From Stentor coeruleus (taxonomy: Eukaryota > Ciliophora > Heterotrichea > Heterotrichida > Stentoridae), in NCBI GenBank assembly GCA_001970955.1, contig MPUH01000316.1, positions 1 through 64,000 on the forward strand: a DNA stretch of 64,000 bases. Direction: 5' to 3'. Shown here piece after piece: positions 1-10,100 of this stretch; position 1 is the first letter of the stretch, and each line of letters starts with the position of its first letter. The notes beneath the pieces are model-generated. The model saw only the letters and a list, made by a program, of their open reading frames with translations, did not search any database and was not told the origin of the DNA. Position numbers and translations under genes: made by a program.

Positions 1-260
1 AGTACCCCTATCTCCCTAACGTCCTGGATCTACTATAACTTTCTCCGTAATATCTTTTACTGAACCAGAAAGTCTTTCTTAATTATTCTTAAAGTTTATC
101 AAATTTTATAGTAAAAATCTCTATGGAACTCAGAGAATTAGAGTAAGAGAGCGAGAAAATTATTTGAGTAAAATCACATAAATTTTGGAAAAATTAAAAA
201 ATATATTCTAAAGCAATCAATAATTCTAATTGATTGGGAGAAGAATTTATTCTAATAAAT
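1..260. other. Left-edge sequence with no assigned gene
   Basis: AT-rich sequence before the first gene. Short open stretches touch the left edge on both strands, but none is long enough or recognisable enough to call. It may hold the tail of a gene outside the window. A TTG codon at 234 is in frame with the next gene, but a eukaryotic start is expected at the ATG at 261. Confidence 0.4.
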
Positions 261-1673
261 ATGGAAAAGCTAACCTTATGGGATCTTGAACAAAGATTAT
301 ATTCAGAAACTAGCGTTCCTATTAAAATAACAACTTATAATCTTGAGGAAATTATAATTTTAGTAACAAAAGTAAATTTTTCAGAAAGGACAATTAAAGG
401 ATATTCTCAGGGAACTATAGCTAAAATAAATTACAAGAATTATGATAAGCTATTGAATATCGAATCTGATACTTCTTTTAAATATTATGAATTATACTCA
501 GGTAAAGTTTTACAATCACTTATATCTAATAACATAAGCTTAGTTGAAAATTCGGATTTAGAGCTTTTTATGCCTTCAGAATTTGTGAAAATTGGCTGTG
601 ATAAGTTTGTTCGTTATGGAGATGGTGGTGTATCATGGCTAATTTACCCTTTGTATTACGCAGAAGAGCTTCAGCTTTCAGATCAATTAAAACAAGGACT
701 AGTGCAAAAACTTAATGAGATAGGTGAAGCTCAGCAGGATTGGCATGAAGAATGTCCTGTTCTTGATATTATTGATCCAGATTTAGCCCCTAACTACTAT
801 TATTCCTCAAACCAAAATCATATCTCAGAGCGTTCTAAGTATCAATGGTTTCCTAGTGATATTCTAGTATCTTCTGATTTTAATCTAAAACTTTTAAGTC
901 CTATTCACAACCTTCCTATAAAAGATAATAAAGTCCTATATTCATATATTCTAGAAGTTTTTAAACAAATGCTTCCTGGCTTTAGTAAACTTGGACTTTT
1001 TGACGAAGGGGATCAAAAAATTCAAGTCGTTTTTAAAGCGCAAAAATATGTGATTCAACCAGGAACTAGTTATTCTGGAAAGTGGCATGTTGAAGGAAAG
1101 ACAGAAAATATTGTTGCAGGAGGAGTTTATTATTGTAAAATTGACTCTAGATTCGATAATGATCAAGTTTTATTTAGACCTAGACAAGCTCCAGATTTAT
1201 TTTATGCTGAGAGTGTTGGGGTTAATGTTGAACAAGAAATTGATGTTAAAGAAAACTCAGCATTTGTGTTTTTAAACTGTATTCCTCATAAGTTTTTAGA
1301 GTTGGTAAATCGAACAGATGAACCTTTAGAAAGGCTGTTTTTGAATTTTTTTATAGTCGACCCAACAAAGCCGATAGAAAGTACAAGTTTTGGATATGAG
1401 GCAGAAAAGGCTTTGATAAGGTTGAAGAAATTCCCAAAAGTTATAATTGAAGAAATTTTGTCATTTATAATTTTTAGACCAAATGCTATAAGCGCTAAGG
1501 AACTAAGAAAGAAAGCTAGACAAGATATGCAGAATGATCAAACAGGGTGGGGATATATACACTATGGAAATTCAGGAGATGTTTGCTTTATTGATGAGCT
1601 GGTAAGTAAAAGAATGAAAAATAGATTTGAAAAGATAATAGACTCAAGCACAGAAAAAATAACCTTACGCTAG
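261..1673 (+). CDS. DUF4246-family protein, probable Fe(II)/2-oxoglutarate oxygenase fold
   Basis: A 470-residue protein starting at the ATG at 261; the in-frame TTG at 234 is not a likely start. The C-terminal half carries the signature of the DUF4246 family, which I know mainly from fungi. FKAQKYVIQPG is followed by KWHVEG (H276, E278), then VAGGVYY, LFRPR, a distal FLNCIPHKF (H343), and LERLFLNFFIVDP (R358) with a following ST. The H-x-E...H...R spacing fits a double-stranded beta-helix dioxygenase using iron and 2-oxoglutarate; this role is inferred from the motif layout and the substrate is unknown. The N-terminal 200 residues also follow the family plan, with a conserved WHEECP near residue 161. 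No signal peptide or membrane segment is visible, so it is probably cytosolic. No intron is apparent. Confidence 0.72.
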   Translation: MEKLTLWDLEQRLYSETSVPIKITTYNLEEIIILVTKVNFSERTIKGYSQGTIAKINYKNYDKLLNIESDTSFKYYELYSGKVLQSLISNNISLVENSDLELFMPSEFVKIGCDKFVRYGDGGVSWLIYPLYYAEELQLSDQLKQGLVQKLNEIGEAQQDWHEECPVLDIIDPDLAPNYYYSSNQNHISERSKYQWFPSDILVSSDFNLKLLSPIHNLPIKDNKVLYSYILEVFKQMLPGFSKLGLFDEGDQKIQVVFKAQKYVIQPGTSYSGKWHVEGKTENIVAGGVYYCKIDSRFDNDQVLFRPRQAPDLFYAESVGVNVEQEIDVKENSAFVFLNCIPHKFLELVNRTDEPLERLFLNFFIVDPTKPIESTSFGYEAEKALIRLKKFPKVIIEEILSFIIFRPNAISAKELRKKARQDMQNDQTGWGYIHYGNSGDVCFIDELVSKRMKNRFEKIIDSSTEKITLR

Positions 1674-2622
1674 TTTTCTTTCTTTCTTTCTTTTATTATA
1701 TTATATTAATTATCTTACTCTATATTAAATGTGGTACAACATAATAAAACTTATAATTATTATATTAATTAAGATATCTTTAGACATCTTTAGGCATCTT
1801 TAGATATCTCCTTAGACTCCATATATAAGGCTTTCTTATAATAGCTAGTAAGTATATTTACCTATAAAATATTAGAAAGTATAAAGTTTCCAGTAATAAG
1901 AATATTCGAGAAAATGAATTTTGCGAATAAATAAATCATTACCTAGTTTCTTGAAATCAAAATTTAAGACAATATATTAAGTTCAAATATATTTATAGAA
2001 TAATGAAATGTTGGAAAAAATGCAGATATTTGTAAGTTTATAATATGCCAGATTATTATTTGTGAATAGCATCATTAATACTTACGATGCTAATTTTGAT
2101 TATGGTTGAATAAAAATGTTTCACTTAATATCAATGAAGATATTTCAGGTATAATTTTTGGTTGTTTATAAATATAAGCATTCTTTTAAAGATATGAATC
2201 GATTTGTCTTATTGTAAAAAATAGACTAATTTTGTTATAAATAGATGATAAGTAAAAGTTTTCAATTCAAAATACTAATTAATACTTATAACTTCAAANA
2301 GTAAAAGTTTTCAATTCAAAATACTAATTAATACTTATAACTTCAAATTGTATATTGTAAATAGTCACCTTTCTCTTAAAAATTATAATCTTGATGCTTT
2401 CACTATTATCAATTATTTTCAAAAACTAAACTTCAAAAGCCAAAATGCCAAATTATAGTTATATTAATCATATCTATAAAATTATAAATAAAAATCCCAC
2501 CCTTTACCTTTTCTACAAACAAATATTTCGCATCATCATTAAATACAATTTGACTAAAAAATAATCAAATAAAAAAACTCTAAAATTTCCTTTAAATCAT
2601 ATATACAAAAGTTTATAATAAA
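1674..2622. other. Intergenic region with an assembly junction
   Basis: About 950 nt of AT-rich noncoding sequence between two plus-strand genes. It starts with a short TTTC microsatellite just after the stop codon. It contains the single N at 2299 flanked by a perfect 48-nt repeat (described separately). No RNA gene or sizeable ORF is seen. Confidence 0.6.
2251..2347. repeat. 48-nt direct repeat around N2299 (unmerged contig overlap)
   Basis: Positions 2251-2298 and 2300-2347 are identical and are separated by a single N. The same arrangement recurs at two other Ns in this window, which points to contig ends that overlap but were joined rather than merged. It is probably not a biological tandem repeat. 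Confidence 0.85.
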
Positions 2623-3852
2623 ATGGAATCACACTGTCCTTATTGTAAAGAAATATTCTCAAACACCTTAAACATCCCTATGATTCTTGACTGTGGACAT
2701 GCAATCTGTAACAATTGTATTGATATTTTATCAATATATAAATACCCTCAAACATGCCCAATCGATAACATAAAAACTAAATTCAACAACCTTATTCCAT
2801 GCCAAAAAACCTTAAACTACTTACAAACACTCTGCCCAATACACATATTAGAAATCCAATCCTTATGTACAAAACACACAACCTTACTTTGTGAATCCTG
2901 TGAGCCAAGTCACTTGAAATGTGAAAAAATCAAAGGAAACTTCAACCAAATAAACGAAGAACTTAAAATTTTTATAAAAAAAGTTAAAAAAAAAGCTCTA
3001 GACTTCTCTAATATACTAGAAAAAGAAAAAAAAACTTTTACTCCAGATTGTCTTAATTGGGTATATGAAGAATGTCAAGAAGAAATCAATCTCCTTAAAA
3101 GTCAAAAAGAATCACTAAATGAAAAAAGTAATTTTCCTGATGCAAATTTACTACAAGTACTTCATCAAGAAACAGAAAACATAAAAAGTAAAATTTTTAT
3201 TAAAAGTCAATCAGATATAGAATTTTATTCGAATCAAATTAAAAACTTTTTAGCGATCGGAGGGGATTTAAATAAAATATATCAAGATTTTGGAATTTTA
3301 GGTTCTTCAAGTACAGAAAAATATTATAAGCTTATACAGCTAATGAAAGGAGGGAAGATTAGATTAAATGTTCCAAATATTAATAAATTAAGTAAAGCTT
3401 TGCAGGAAATTGATATGGTGAGAAAGACAACTAATTCGATAATGTTTTTAGCTAACGAAATTTGTTTCAATGAAACAAATTCAGAATTTGCAGCTTATTT
3501 TAGTAATGCTAGTAAAAATACTTGGAATGTTTCGGGAGTTGGGATTGGACGACCTTTTGATCCATCGGGGTTTGTTTTTGTTAATGAAATGAATATTTAT
3601 TATGAAAATGAACACTTTTTTTTTGAGAATATTAATGTTCAGTATGCGCCTGATAAAATAAGTTATGCTATTAAGCTAGAAAGAACATTTAAATTTAGAC
3701 CTGAAACTGAAGTTATGATAATGATTAGTATATCGGCAATTAAACATTATATGTTTTGTAATCCGGTTTTAGATGATTTTGTTAGAGTTTATGATATTGA
3801 TCATAATTTACTTTATGGTGCATTTCCAATATTATATCTAACTCTTATTTAG
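2623..3852 (+). CDS. RING/B-box (TRIM-like) protein with C-terminal beta-rich domain
   Basis: 409 residues. The N-terminus is a RING-type finger: C5-x2-C8, then CGHAICNNC (C24, H26, C29, C32) and C45. The last expected ligand pair reads CPID, so the final Cys appears to be Asp (D48), a tolerated substitution in some RINGs. Residues about 71-103 form a B-box-like Cys/His cluster (CPIH...CTKH...CESC...H..C). A charged helical region follows (about 110-260). Residues about 267-409 look like a globular beta domain that resembles the PHR type (NEICFNE, GRPFDPSGFVFVNEM). By analogy with TRIM proteins it could be a ubiquitin E3 ligase; that function is inferred from domains only. It is a single exon, with CDS skew going from C/A-rich at the 5' end to G/T-rich at the 3' end. 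Confidence 0.65.
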   Translation: MESHCPYCKEIFSNTLNIPMILDCGHAICNNCIDILSIYKYPQTCPIDNIKTKFNNLIPCQKTLNYLQTLCPIHILEIQSLCTKHTTLLCESCEPSHLKCEKIKGNFNQINEELKIFIKKVKKKALDFSNILEKEKKTFTPDCLNWVYEECQEEINLLKSQKESLNEKSNFPDANLLQVLHQETENIKSKIFIKSQSDIEFYSNQIKNFLAIGGDLNKIYQDFGILGSSSTEKYYKLIQLMKGGKIRLNVPNINKLSKALQEIDMVRKTTNSIMFLANEICFNETNSEFAAYFSNASKNTWNVSGVGIGRPFDPSGFVFVNEMNIYYENEHFFFENINVQYAPDKISYAIKLERTFKFRPETEVMIMISISAIKHYMFCNPVLDDFVRVYDIDHNLLYGAFPILYLTLI

Positions 3853-4157
3853 TGTTCTAGTTATTAATATAATGATGATAAGTATTTGATTTTACATTAT
3901 AAAGATTAAAATTTAAGGGTTTAGTATAGTAAATTGCTTATAAATACATAATAAGATTTTTTTTTCCTTATGAAATATTAATAAATTAAAGAAAATAATT
4001 ATCGTAAGTGATATAATATTATGTTAATAAATTAAAGATATTTATAGATTAAATTGATCAAGATTGTAGTTAGTTTAGCGCATATATTATTTGAAACCTT
4101 ATATAATATTTAAAAATATATAGAAAACTGTCTTAATCAATTCTATAGTATATCAAC
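3853..4157. other. Convergent intergenic spacer
   Basis: About 305 nt of AT-rich spacer between the convergent TRIM-like gene and the alpha-tubulin-like gene. Nothing recognisable is present. Confidence 0.6.
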
Positions 4158-5545
4158 TTAAATTTCATCATCAATATATTCATGAGCAAAATCAAAATTT
4201 TGTTCTAATTCAGCATAATCTCTTTGAAATCTTATAACATTTTCGTAAGTCTCTCCAAACTCTCCTGATTCCATTCCTTCCCCAACAAACCAATGTATAT
4301 AAGCTCTTTTGTGATATAAACTCATAAATTTATTAAATATCATTGAAATCATTGAGATAATTGCTGTTGAGTTGCATAATGTTGTTACTGATCGTTTTGG
4401 TACAGCTATGCCTGAACTAGGATTAATAATAATAGGCTGAGAATTCATATGTAAACTGAATTGTGGTGAGCTATTATTTATAAACTTTATTGTTTTTTCT
4501 AATTTAAGATAACCAACTGTATCAATTGTATCAGTAGTATTTATATCACCGTTATAAAAAAGCGATGAAGATAAAAATTTGCTTTGTCTAACGTCACAAG
4601 ATATCATAAAAGAATTAGTATCAAAAGCTTGATAAGTTATATCATGAATATTATAATCACAACAATATTCCTTCCTTGAAGGGATCCAAGGTGNTCACAA
4701 CAATATTCCTTCCTTGAAGGGATCCAAGGTGAATATGAGCTTAAACAAAATGTCTGACTTGGATAAGGCATTAAATTTACAAGCATACTACTCAAACTAT
4801 CTTCGTTTTCACCTTCAAACCTTATGCATTTCGTCAAATTAGCTGAATTTAATGCAATAATTTTATTAATATCCCTATAATCAATAAATTCTGCATCAAG
4901 TTGTTCTGCTGAAATTTTGTATAATGCTTTATTATCATAACAAACAACTAAATTCCCTCTGTCTATCAAATTATTTAAACACAATATGCTGTTTATTGGT
5001 TCAACACAGCTAGGGGAAATATCAGGAGAAGGGAAAACAACATTACTTAAAATTTTGTTTTCAGGATAATCAACAGAATAACGCTCATAAAGCAATGTTG
5101 AAATAGCAGCTCCTGATCCTCCACCAGCAGAATGATAAAAAATAAAACCTTCAAAATTATCGCATTTTTCTAGTTGTTTACGAGTTGCTTCTAAACATTC
5201 GTCTAAAATGATAGGACCACAAGTGTATCGTGCTCTGGAAAAACAGTCAGATGACATTTCTTTTCCTAGAATATAATTTTCTGGGGTTAATAAAGATTTA
5301 TATGAACCTTTTTTAACATGGTTTATTGTGTCTGCGTCAAAGTCGATAAAAAGACTCCGGAATGTTAAAGCCCCAGATGAGGATTCATCGAATAGAGAAT
5401 GATAGGATGATGATGATGAGATGTCGTCTGGGGATGAAAAAGACCCTGATGGGGTTATTCCATGTTCTAAACAAAATTGTTCAAGGCATGATTCACCTAT
5501 TTGGATACCTGCTTGGCCTACACAAATTGATATAAGTTCTTTCAT
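4158..5545 (-). CDS. Divergent alpha-tubulin (interrupted only by an assembly duplication)
   Basis: The 5' part (MKELISICVGQAGIQIGE, FCLEHGI) and the 3' part (HWFVGEGMESGEF) are clearly alpha-tubulin. The frame is broken only by a 37-nt repeat plus an N at 4657-4731. Removing one copy and the N leaves exactly 450 codons (449 residues), the normal alpha-tubulin length. The protein is highly divergent. The loop that carries acetylated Lys40 is serine-rich and has Asp there. The T4 loop reads GGGSGAA instead of GGGTGSG. In the T7 region the GTPase-activating Glu254 of alpha-tubulin aligns with Ser (about residue 253, in EDSLSSMLVN). The tail ends DDEI without EEY. It is probably a specialised or non-polymerising isotype rather than the bulk alpha-tubulin. 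A pseudogene is unlikely because the frame is open throughout. Confidence 0.88.
4657..4731. repeat. 37-nt direct repeat around N4694 (unmerged contig overlap)
   Basis: Positions 4657-4693 and 4695-4731 are identical and separated by one N, inside the alpha-tubulin-like gene. Collapsing them restores an uninterrupted tubulin frame, which shows that this is an assembly artefact. Confidence 0.93.
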
Positions 5546-5709
5546 TTTTTACAAGTAAATAATATATAAATTTTACCATCTACTAAAATATTTTATCCCA
5601 TAACTATAAAAATTATAAAATCATATTTTTATCAATAATATCATCATAAACTATCATAATTTTATATTCAATTCATTCTATCATAAATCCATTAATATCC
5701 TATTCTTAA

Positions 5710-6783
5710 TTATTCTGGTTGATTACCAATAAGTTTGTAACTAACCATAGGTTGTCCTTTTTGTATCATCCCTTCATGATTAAACCCTGTCTTATACTTC
5801 ACACTATTTGTAAAAGGTGATAATTGGAAGTATTTATCCGATACCATAAGTATACCTAAATCGCTATTTGATTTTTCTAATCCAGTCATGATTTTACAAG
5901 GTGGAGGAACTCTTGATGATAATTCAGCCATACTAAAAGCACTAATGCTTTTTGACTTAATAGCTCTTGCACTATTAGGCATTACAACTTGTTTTGATAT
6001 TTTATTTTCTGCAGATCCAAGTGAAGCTCTAGGGGATTTCGAATATAAAAAAGGTTTAAATGAGCATTCAGATAACTCTATACTTTCTTTTAACTTCCTT
6101 TTCTCAGTAGTTTCTTTTTGTTTTCTATCTAAAAATGCTTTTGATCTAGTTATAACATCATGACCTGGGTCTTCAGTTATCTCTATTATATCATGTAAAC
6201 TACTTCTGATTTTTAATGACTCTTTCATTATATCTGGGGTTAAAACATTACATTCTTTTAGTTTTAACTTGCTTTGAAGGACTGAATCATGAACTGTGTC
6301 ATGGATTTTTTGGTCATAAACGTCAATGTTTGATTCCTCAGCTTTTTTCTTAGCTTTTTGTTTATTGATTTTTTTGGTTTTTTTGATTTTCAGGTTTTTG
6401 ATGAAGTCTTTGTTTACTTGTGGCACTTCATGGACTTCGCTTAATTGACTTGCTCGACATTTTTGCTTATAGAAATTTTTTTTGGACTTTTTAGTTGCTT
6501 CTCTATCAAGTAAACTTGGGGCTTTGAAATGAATAGCCGATTTGGTCTTTGAAAGTTTCGTTTTAGGTTTTAGTGAAGGACGTGCTGTAGAATTGTCTGG
6601 CTTTTCTTCGTAAATATCAGATGGCTTTGTTGGAAGATCTTCTAAAGTTTGCATTGGGCTTGATTCTGGTTGGTTTTCATCGTGATCTTGATTGATTTTA
6701 TTTGTTGCTTCGGGAATGTTTGGGATTGGGTTTAGGAGGCTTTTATTTTCTTCGGCTTGTATGGTCGCAGTTTCACTTTCCAT
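5710..6783 (-). CDS. Basic low-complexity protein of unknown function
   Basis: 357 residues, which I do not recognise. The N-terminal 110 residues are acidic and proline-rich and probably disordered. Residues about 80-165 are very lysine-rich, with runs such as KIKKTKKINKQKAKKK that could act as a nuclear or microtubule-binding signal. Residues about 215-250 contain RSKAFLDRKQKETTEKRK followed by SECSFKPFL. This helix plus C-[ST]-F-x-P arrangement is common in ciliate cytoskeletal proteins. There is no transmembrane segment. It lies 164 nt upstream of the alpha-tubulin-like gene on the same strand. A cytoskeletal role is only a guess from composition and neighbourhood. Confidence 0.6.
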   Translation of the reverse strand: MESETATIQAEENKSLLNPIPNIPEATNKINQDHDENQPESSPMQTLEDLPTKPSDIYEEKPDNSTARPSLKPKTKLSKTKSAIHFKAPSLLDREATKKSKKNFYKQKCRASQLSEVHEVPQVNKDFIKNLKIKKTKKINKQKAKKKAEESNIDVYDQKIHDTVHDSVLQSKLKLKECNVLTPDIMKESLKIRSSLHDIIEITEDPGHDVITRSKAFLDRKQKETTEKRKLKESIELSECSFKPFLYSKSPRASLGSAENKISKQVVMPNSARAIKSKSISAFSMAELSSRVPPPCKIMTGLEKSNSDLGILMVSDKYFQLSPFTNSVKYKTGFNHEGMIQKGQPMVSYKLIGNQPE

Positions 6784-7199
6784 TTATTTAGTAGGATTAT
6801 TATGGTTGATAGAATGATTTTGAGTTTAGTGGAATGAAAATTAGATTTTTATTGAAAAATGTTATGTTTGTAATCTGATTGTTTTTGGCATTTTGTAATT
6901 TATGTGAGATTTTTATTTTGGAATGAAATATGATTATTGAAGAATAGGAGTAAAATATATATTGTTTTATTTTTTCTTTAGAGTTATTGTAAGAAATAAT
7001 TTATGGGTTTTTAAGATTTAAGTGTTTTAATGATATTTTTATAGCATGGAACTCTTTTTATAATGAAATGCTTTGGTGTGGTTTTAATAGATATTCGAAT
7101 TATTTTTTATATCAAAGATATGGGAATGATATAAATGCATAGATAAAACTTAAATAAACCTATCACAACCTATATAAAATGATACTAAAAACCTATGTT
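6784..7199. other. Intergenic spacer
   Basis: About 416 nt of AT-rich sequence between two minus-strand genes. No further feature is seen. Confidence 0.6.
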
Positions 7200-10100
7200 T
7201 TATGGTGAACCCATTAATATTGTTTTATGTCCATTTTCATAAAGTATATACTCATCTATAAAACCCTTTGATACTTCTTCATCAGAAATATTCTTATCTT
7301 TAATAATCTCTGGTTCTTTATCAATAATAAAATCATTATTTTTTCTATACTTTTTAGGTCTTTCTACTACTATATCCTGATCTCCTATTTCTATATCAAT
7401 TTTTGATAAAGAAGTAAATGGTCCATTAAATATTAAACCATATTGGGAATAATATTTTAAAAGTTTAGACCATAAAGAACTACTTAATAAAGTTTCAATA
7501 TGCCCACATATTATCATCCCATACATTGCCCTAGTTAAAGCTACATTTAATCTTCTAAATTCATCAAGAAATCCTACACCTTGACTCATATTAGCTCTAA
7601 CACAAGAAAGTATTATAAACTCTTTTTCTTTTCCTTGAGATGCATCAACTGATAAAATTTCAATTTCTTCAAAAAAATTTATTTCAAGCCTTGAATTAAG
7701 ATAAGTTTTAAGATATCCTTTTTGTCCATCGTAAAAAGTTATTATTCCAATTTTATTTCCAGGAAGATTATTTTCATGCATATATTGGAGAATTTCTCTA
7801 ATTGCTTCAGCTTCAAAGCGATTTAAATAAGAATCTCCACTACCTGATAATTCTTCATCAGAACAAACATCGTAAAAAAATGTAGGAACTGATTTTACAG
7901 GTTCAGGAAACGAAAAGTTTTCATATGTTCTCTGTTCTTCATTTACCCCATTTTCCAAAATCCCTTCATAAAAGTTTTCATTTGAAAAACAAGCTATTTT
8001 TGGATGCATCCGATATTGAACACATAATAAAGTTTGAGGCATATTTAAGTCTAAAAGCCTTTCAAACAGAGGAACATCTAAACCTAATGCATTTGCTTCT
8101 TTACTTTTAACAACCGCTCCAAGTTGTTTTACATCCCCTACTAATATAAAATGCTCAGCACCTTTTGTTAAACATAATAAACTTTCAGCTTCAAGTGCTT
8201 GTGTAGCTTCATCAAAAATCACATGTTGGAATTTAAAATTTTTTAATGTTTGCAAATGTGTAGATAAACAAGTGCAGCAAATTACCTCACATTCTTTTAA
8301 AGCTATACCCTCGATAGCTAACTTGATTTTATTTAGGTTGGATTTTTTATTATTCTTTTCCTTTTTCAATCTTTCTATAGCATCATAATCGCTTAGATTT
8401 ATTTTTGGTAAGGTTTCGTAATAATTAATTTTTTCTTCTATTTCTTTGATTTCATTTTCAGTTTCTTTATATTTTGTGTTTTCATCAGTTATAGAATTTC
8501 TCAAATAATGAAGGCTATGCTTATCATCTAAATATTCACTTTCTTTGTACTTTGCATAAATTTGTATAGTTTTTACACCTCTTTCTATCAGTCTTTTTTT
8601 CAAAAGATTAACTGCAGTATTTGATGCTGCACATACTAAAATCTTGTGATCAGAATTATAAGATTCGTGTATCTTTTTTGATTCATTTTGTTTTGTTTCG
8701 TCATAGAAAAAAGTCTTCATTAGAGAATCGATTTTTTCATCTTTTACTATAATTTCATTTGTTTCTAGTTTTGTATTTTCTTTTTTATCATTAGTATTTA
8801 TTTCTAAATCAACTAATTTTATTTCGTTTTTTTCATCTTTTACTATAATTTCATTTGTTTCTAGTTTTATATTTTCTTTTTTATCATTAGTATTTATTTC
8901 TAAATCAACTAATTTTATTTCGTTTTTGTTTACAAGTGCTGGGATATAAGGTTTATTTTCTATTGATCTTTTTTCAATGATTTCAATTTGAGCTTGTCTT
9001 TTAGAAGCTTTTTTAATGTTAGTGATAATCTGAAATGTATAATTATCTAAAAGGTTTTTTTGTGTGTATTTTTTTGATATTAAACTTATGATATTTTGTC
9101 TAATATTACGATTCTCATATGATTTAATTTCTATACTTTCTTTGTGTTCTTTAAGTTTTGTTTTACGATATTTTTTTAATTGTTCTTTCATGTTATCCCT
9201 TGCCTTTTTTGTTTTTGCTAATGTTTCATTTATTATATTATCAACTTCAGTTATAGTAGTGCTTAATGATTTTTTTAATTTATTTATTTGATCGTTGTGC
9301 TCTTCAATTATTTTACTTCTTTCATTATTTTCTCTAGCATATTCTTCACTCCGTCTCCATAAATTTGTTATGTGGTATATTAAAGTTACTATTGTTTCTG
9401 TTTTTCCTGTTCCTGGTGGACCTTGTATAACACTGCATTTATATTTCATAGCTCTTTTTATTGCTTTGTTTTGTGAATAATTCAATCTTCTATTTGATAT
9501 TGAATAATCTTTGCAGTTAAAAAAGTATTCCATTTTAGCTTTATTATTTGTTCCAAGTATTGCATTTAAAACATCTTTATTTTGAGTTTTATAATTAACA
9601 TTTTTAATTCCAGATATCAGCCTATCATATGTACTATTGTCATTTACAACATACATGTTTATTTTTTTCATATTACGTGGGGCTTTAGGTTTAAAAGTTA
9701 TAAAAAACTTCCCATTAGAAATCTTATTAATTTTCCCAATAGCTCTCCATTTTTTAATTTTATAACTTGATATGCGTATATCATCTCTTTCTGAAAATTT
9801 ACAGCCATAGTCAACACCAAAAAAATAGCCTGATTCTAGATCATCGTTTAAATAAAAATTTATATTTTTAATTTTGTTTCTTTCACAAATTTTAGACTCA
9901 GACCTTTGGTTTAGCTTCAACAATTTCAACATAATATACTTATAAGTAAGTAGGTTTGGATATTTTAAATATATTCTATGATCAAATTCTAAGGTTGAAA
10001 GATTTAATTCCTTATCCTTATCCTTATCTGCCATAAAATCTTTTTCAATCAGTTCAATTTTGCTTATAGTAACTAGATTATTCTTTTTCTGTATAGTTTT

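Noticed and set aside
234-260. Start of the DUF4246 gene at a TTG
   Set aside because: A nuclear gene is expected to start at ATG; the first one is at 261 and gives a sensible N-terminus.
4158-4607. Separate small gene downstream of the tubulin
   Set aside because: It is the C-terminal third of the same alpha-tubulin, cut off by the duplicated contig end.
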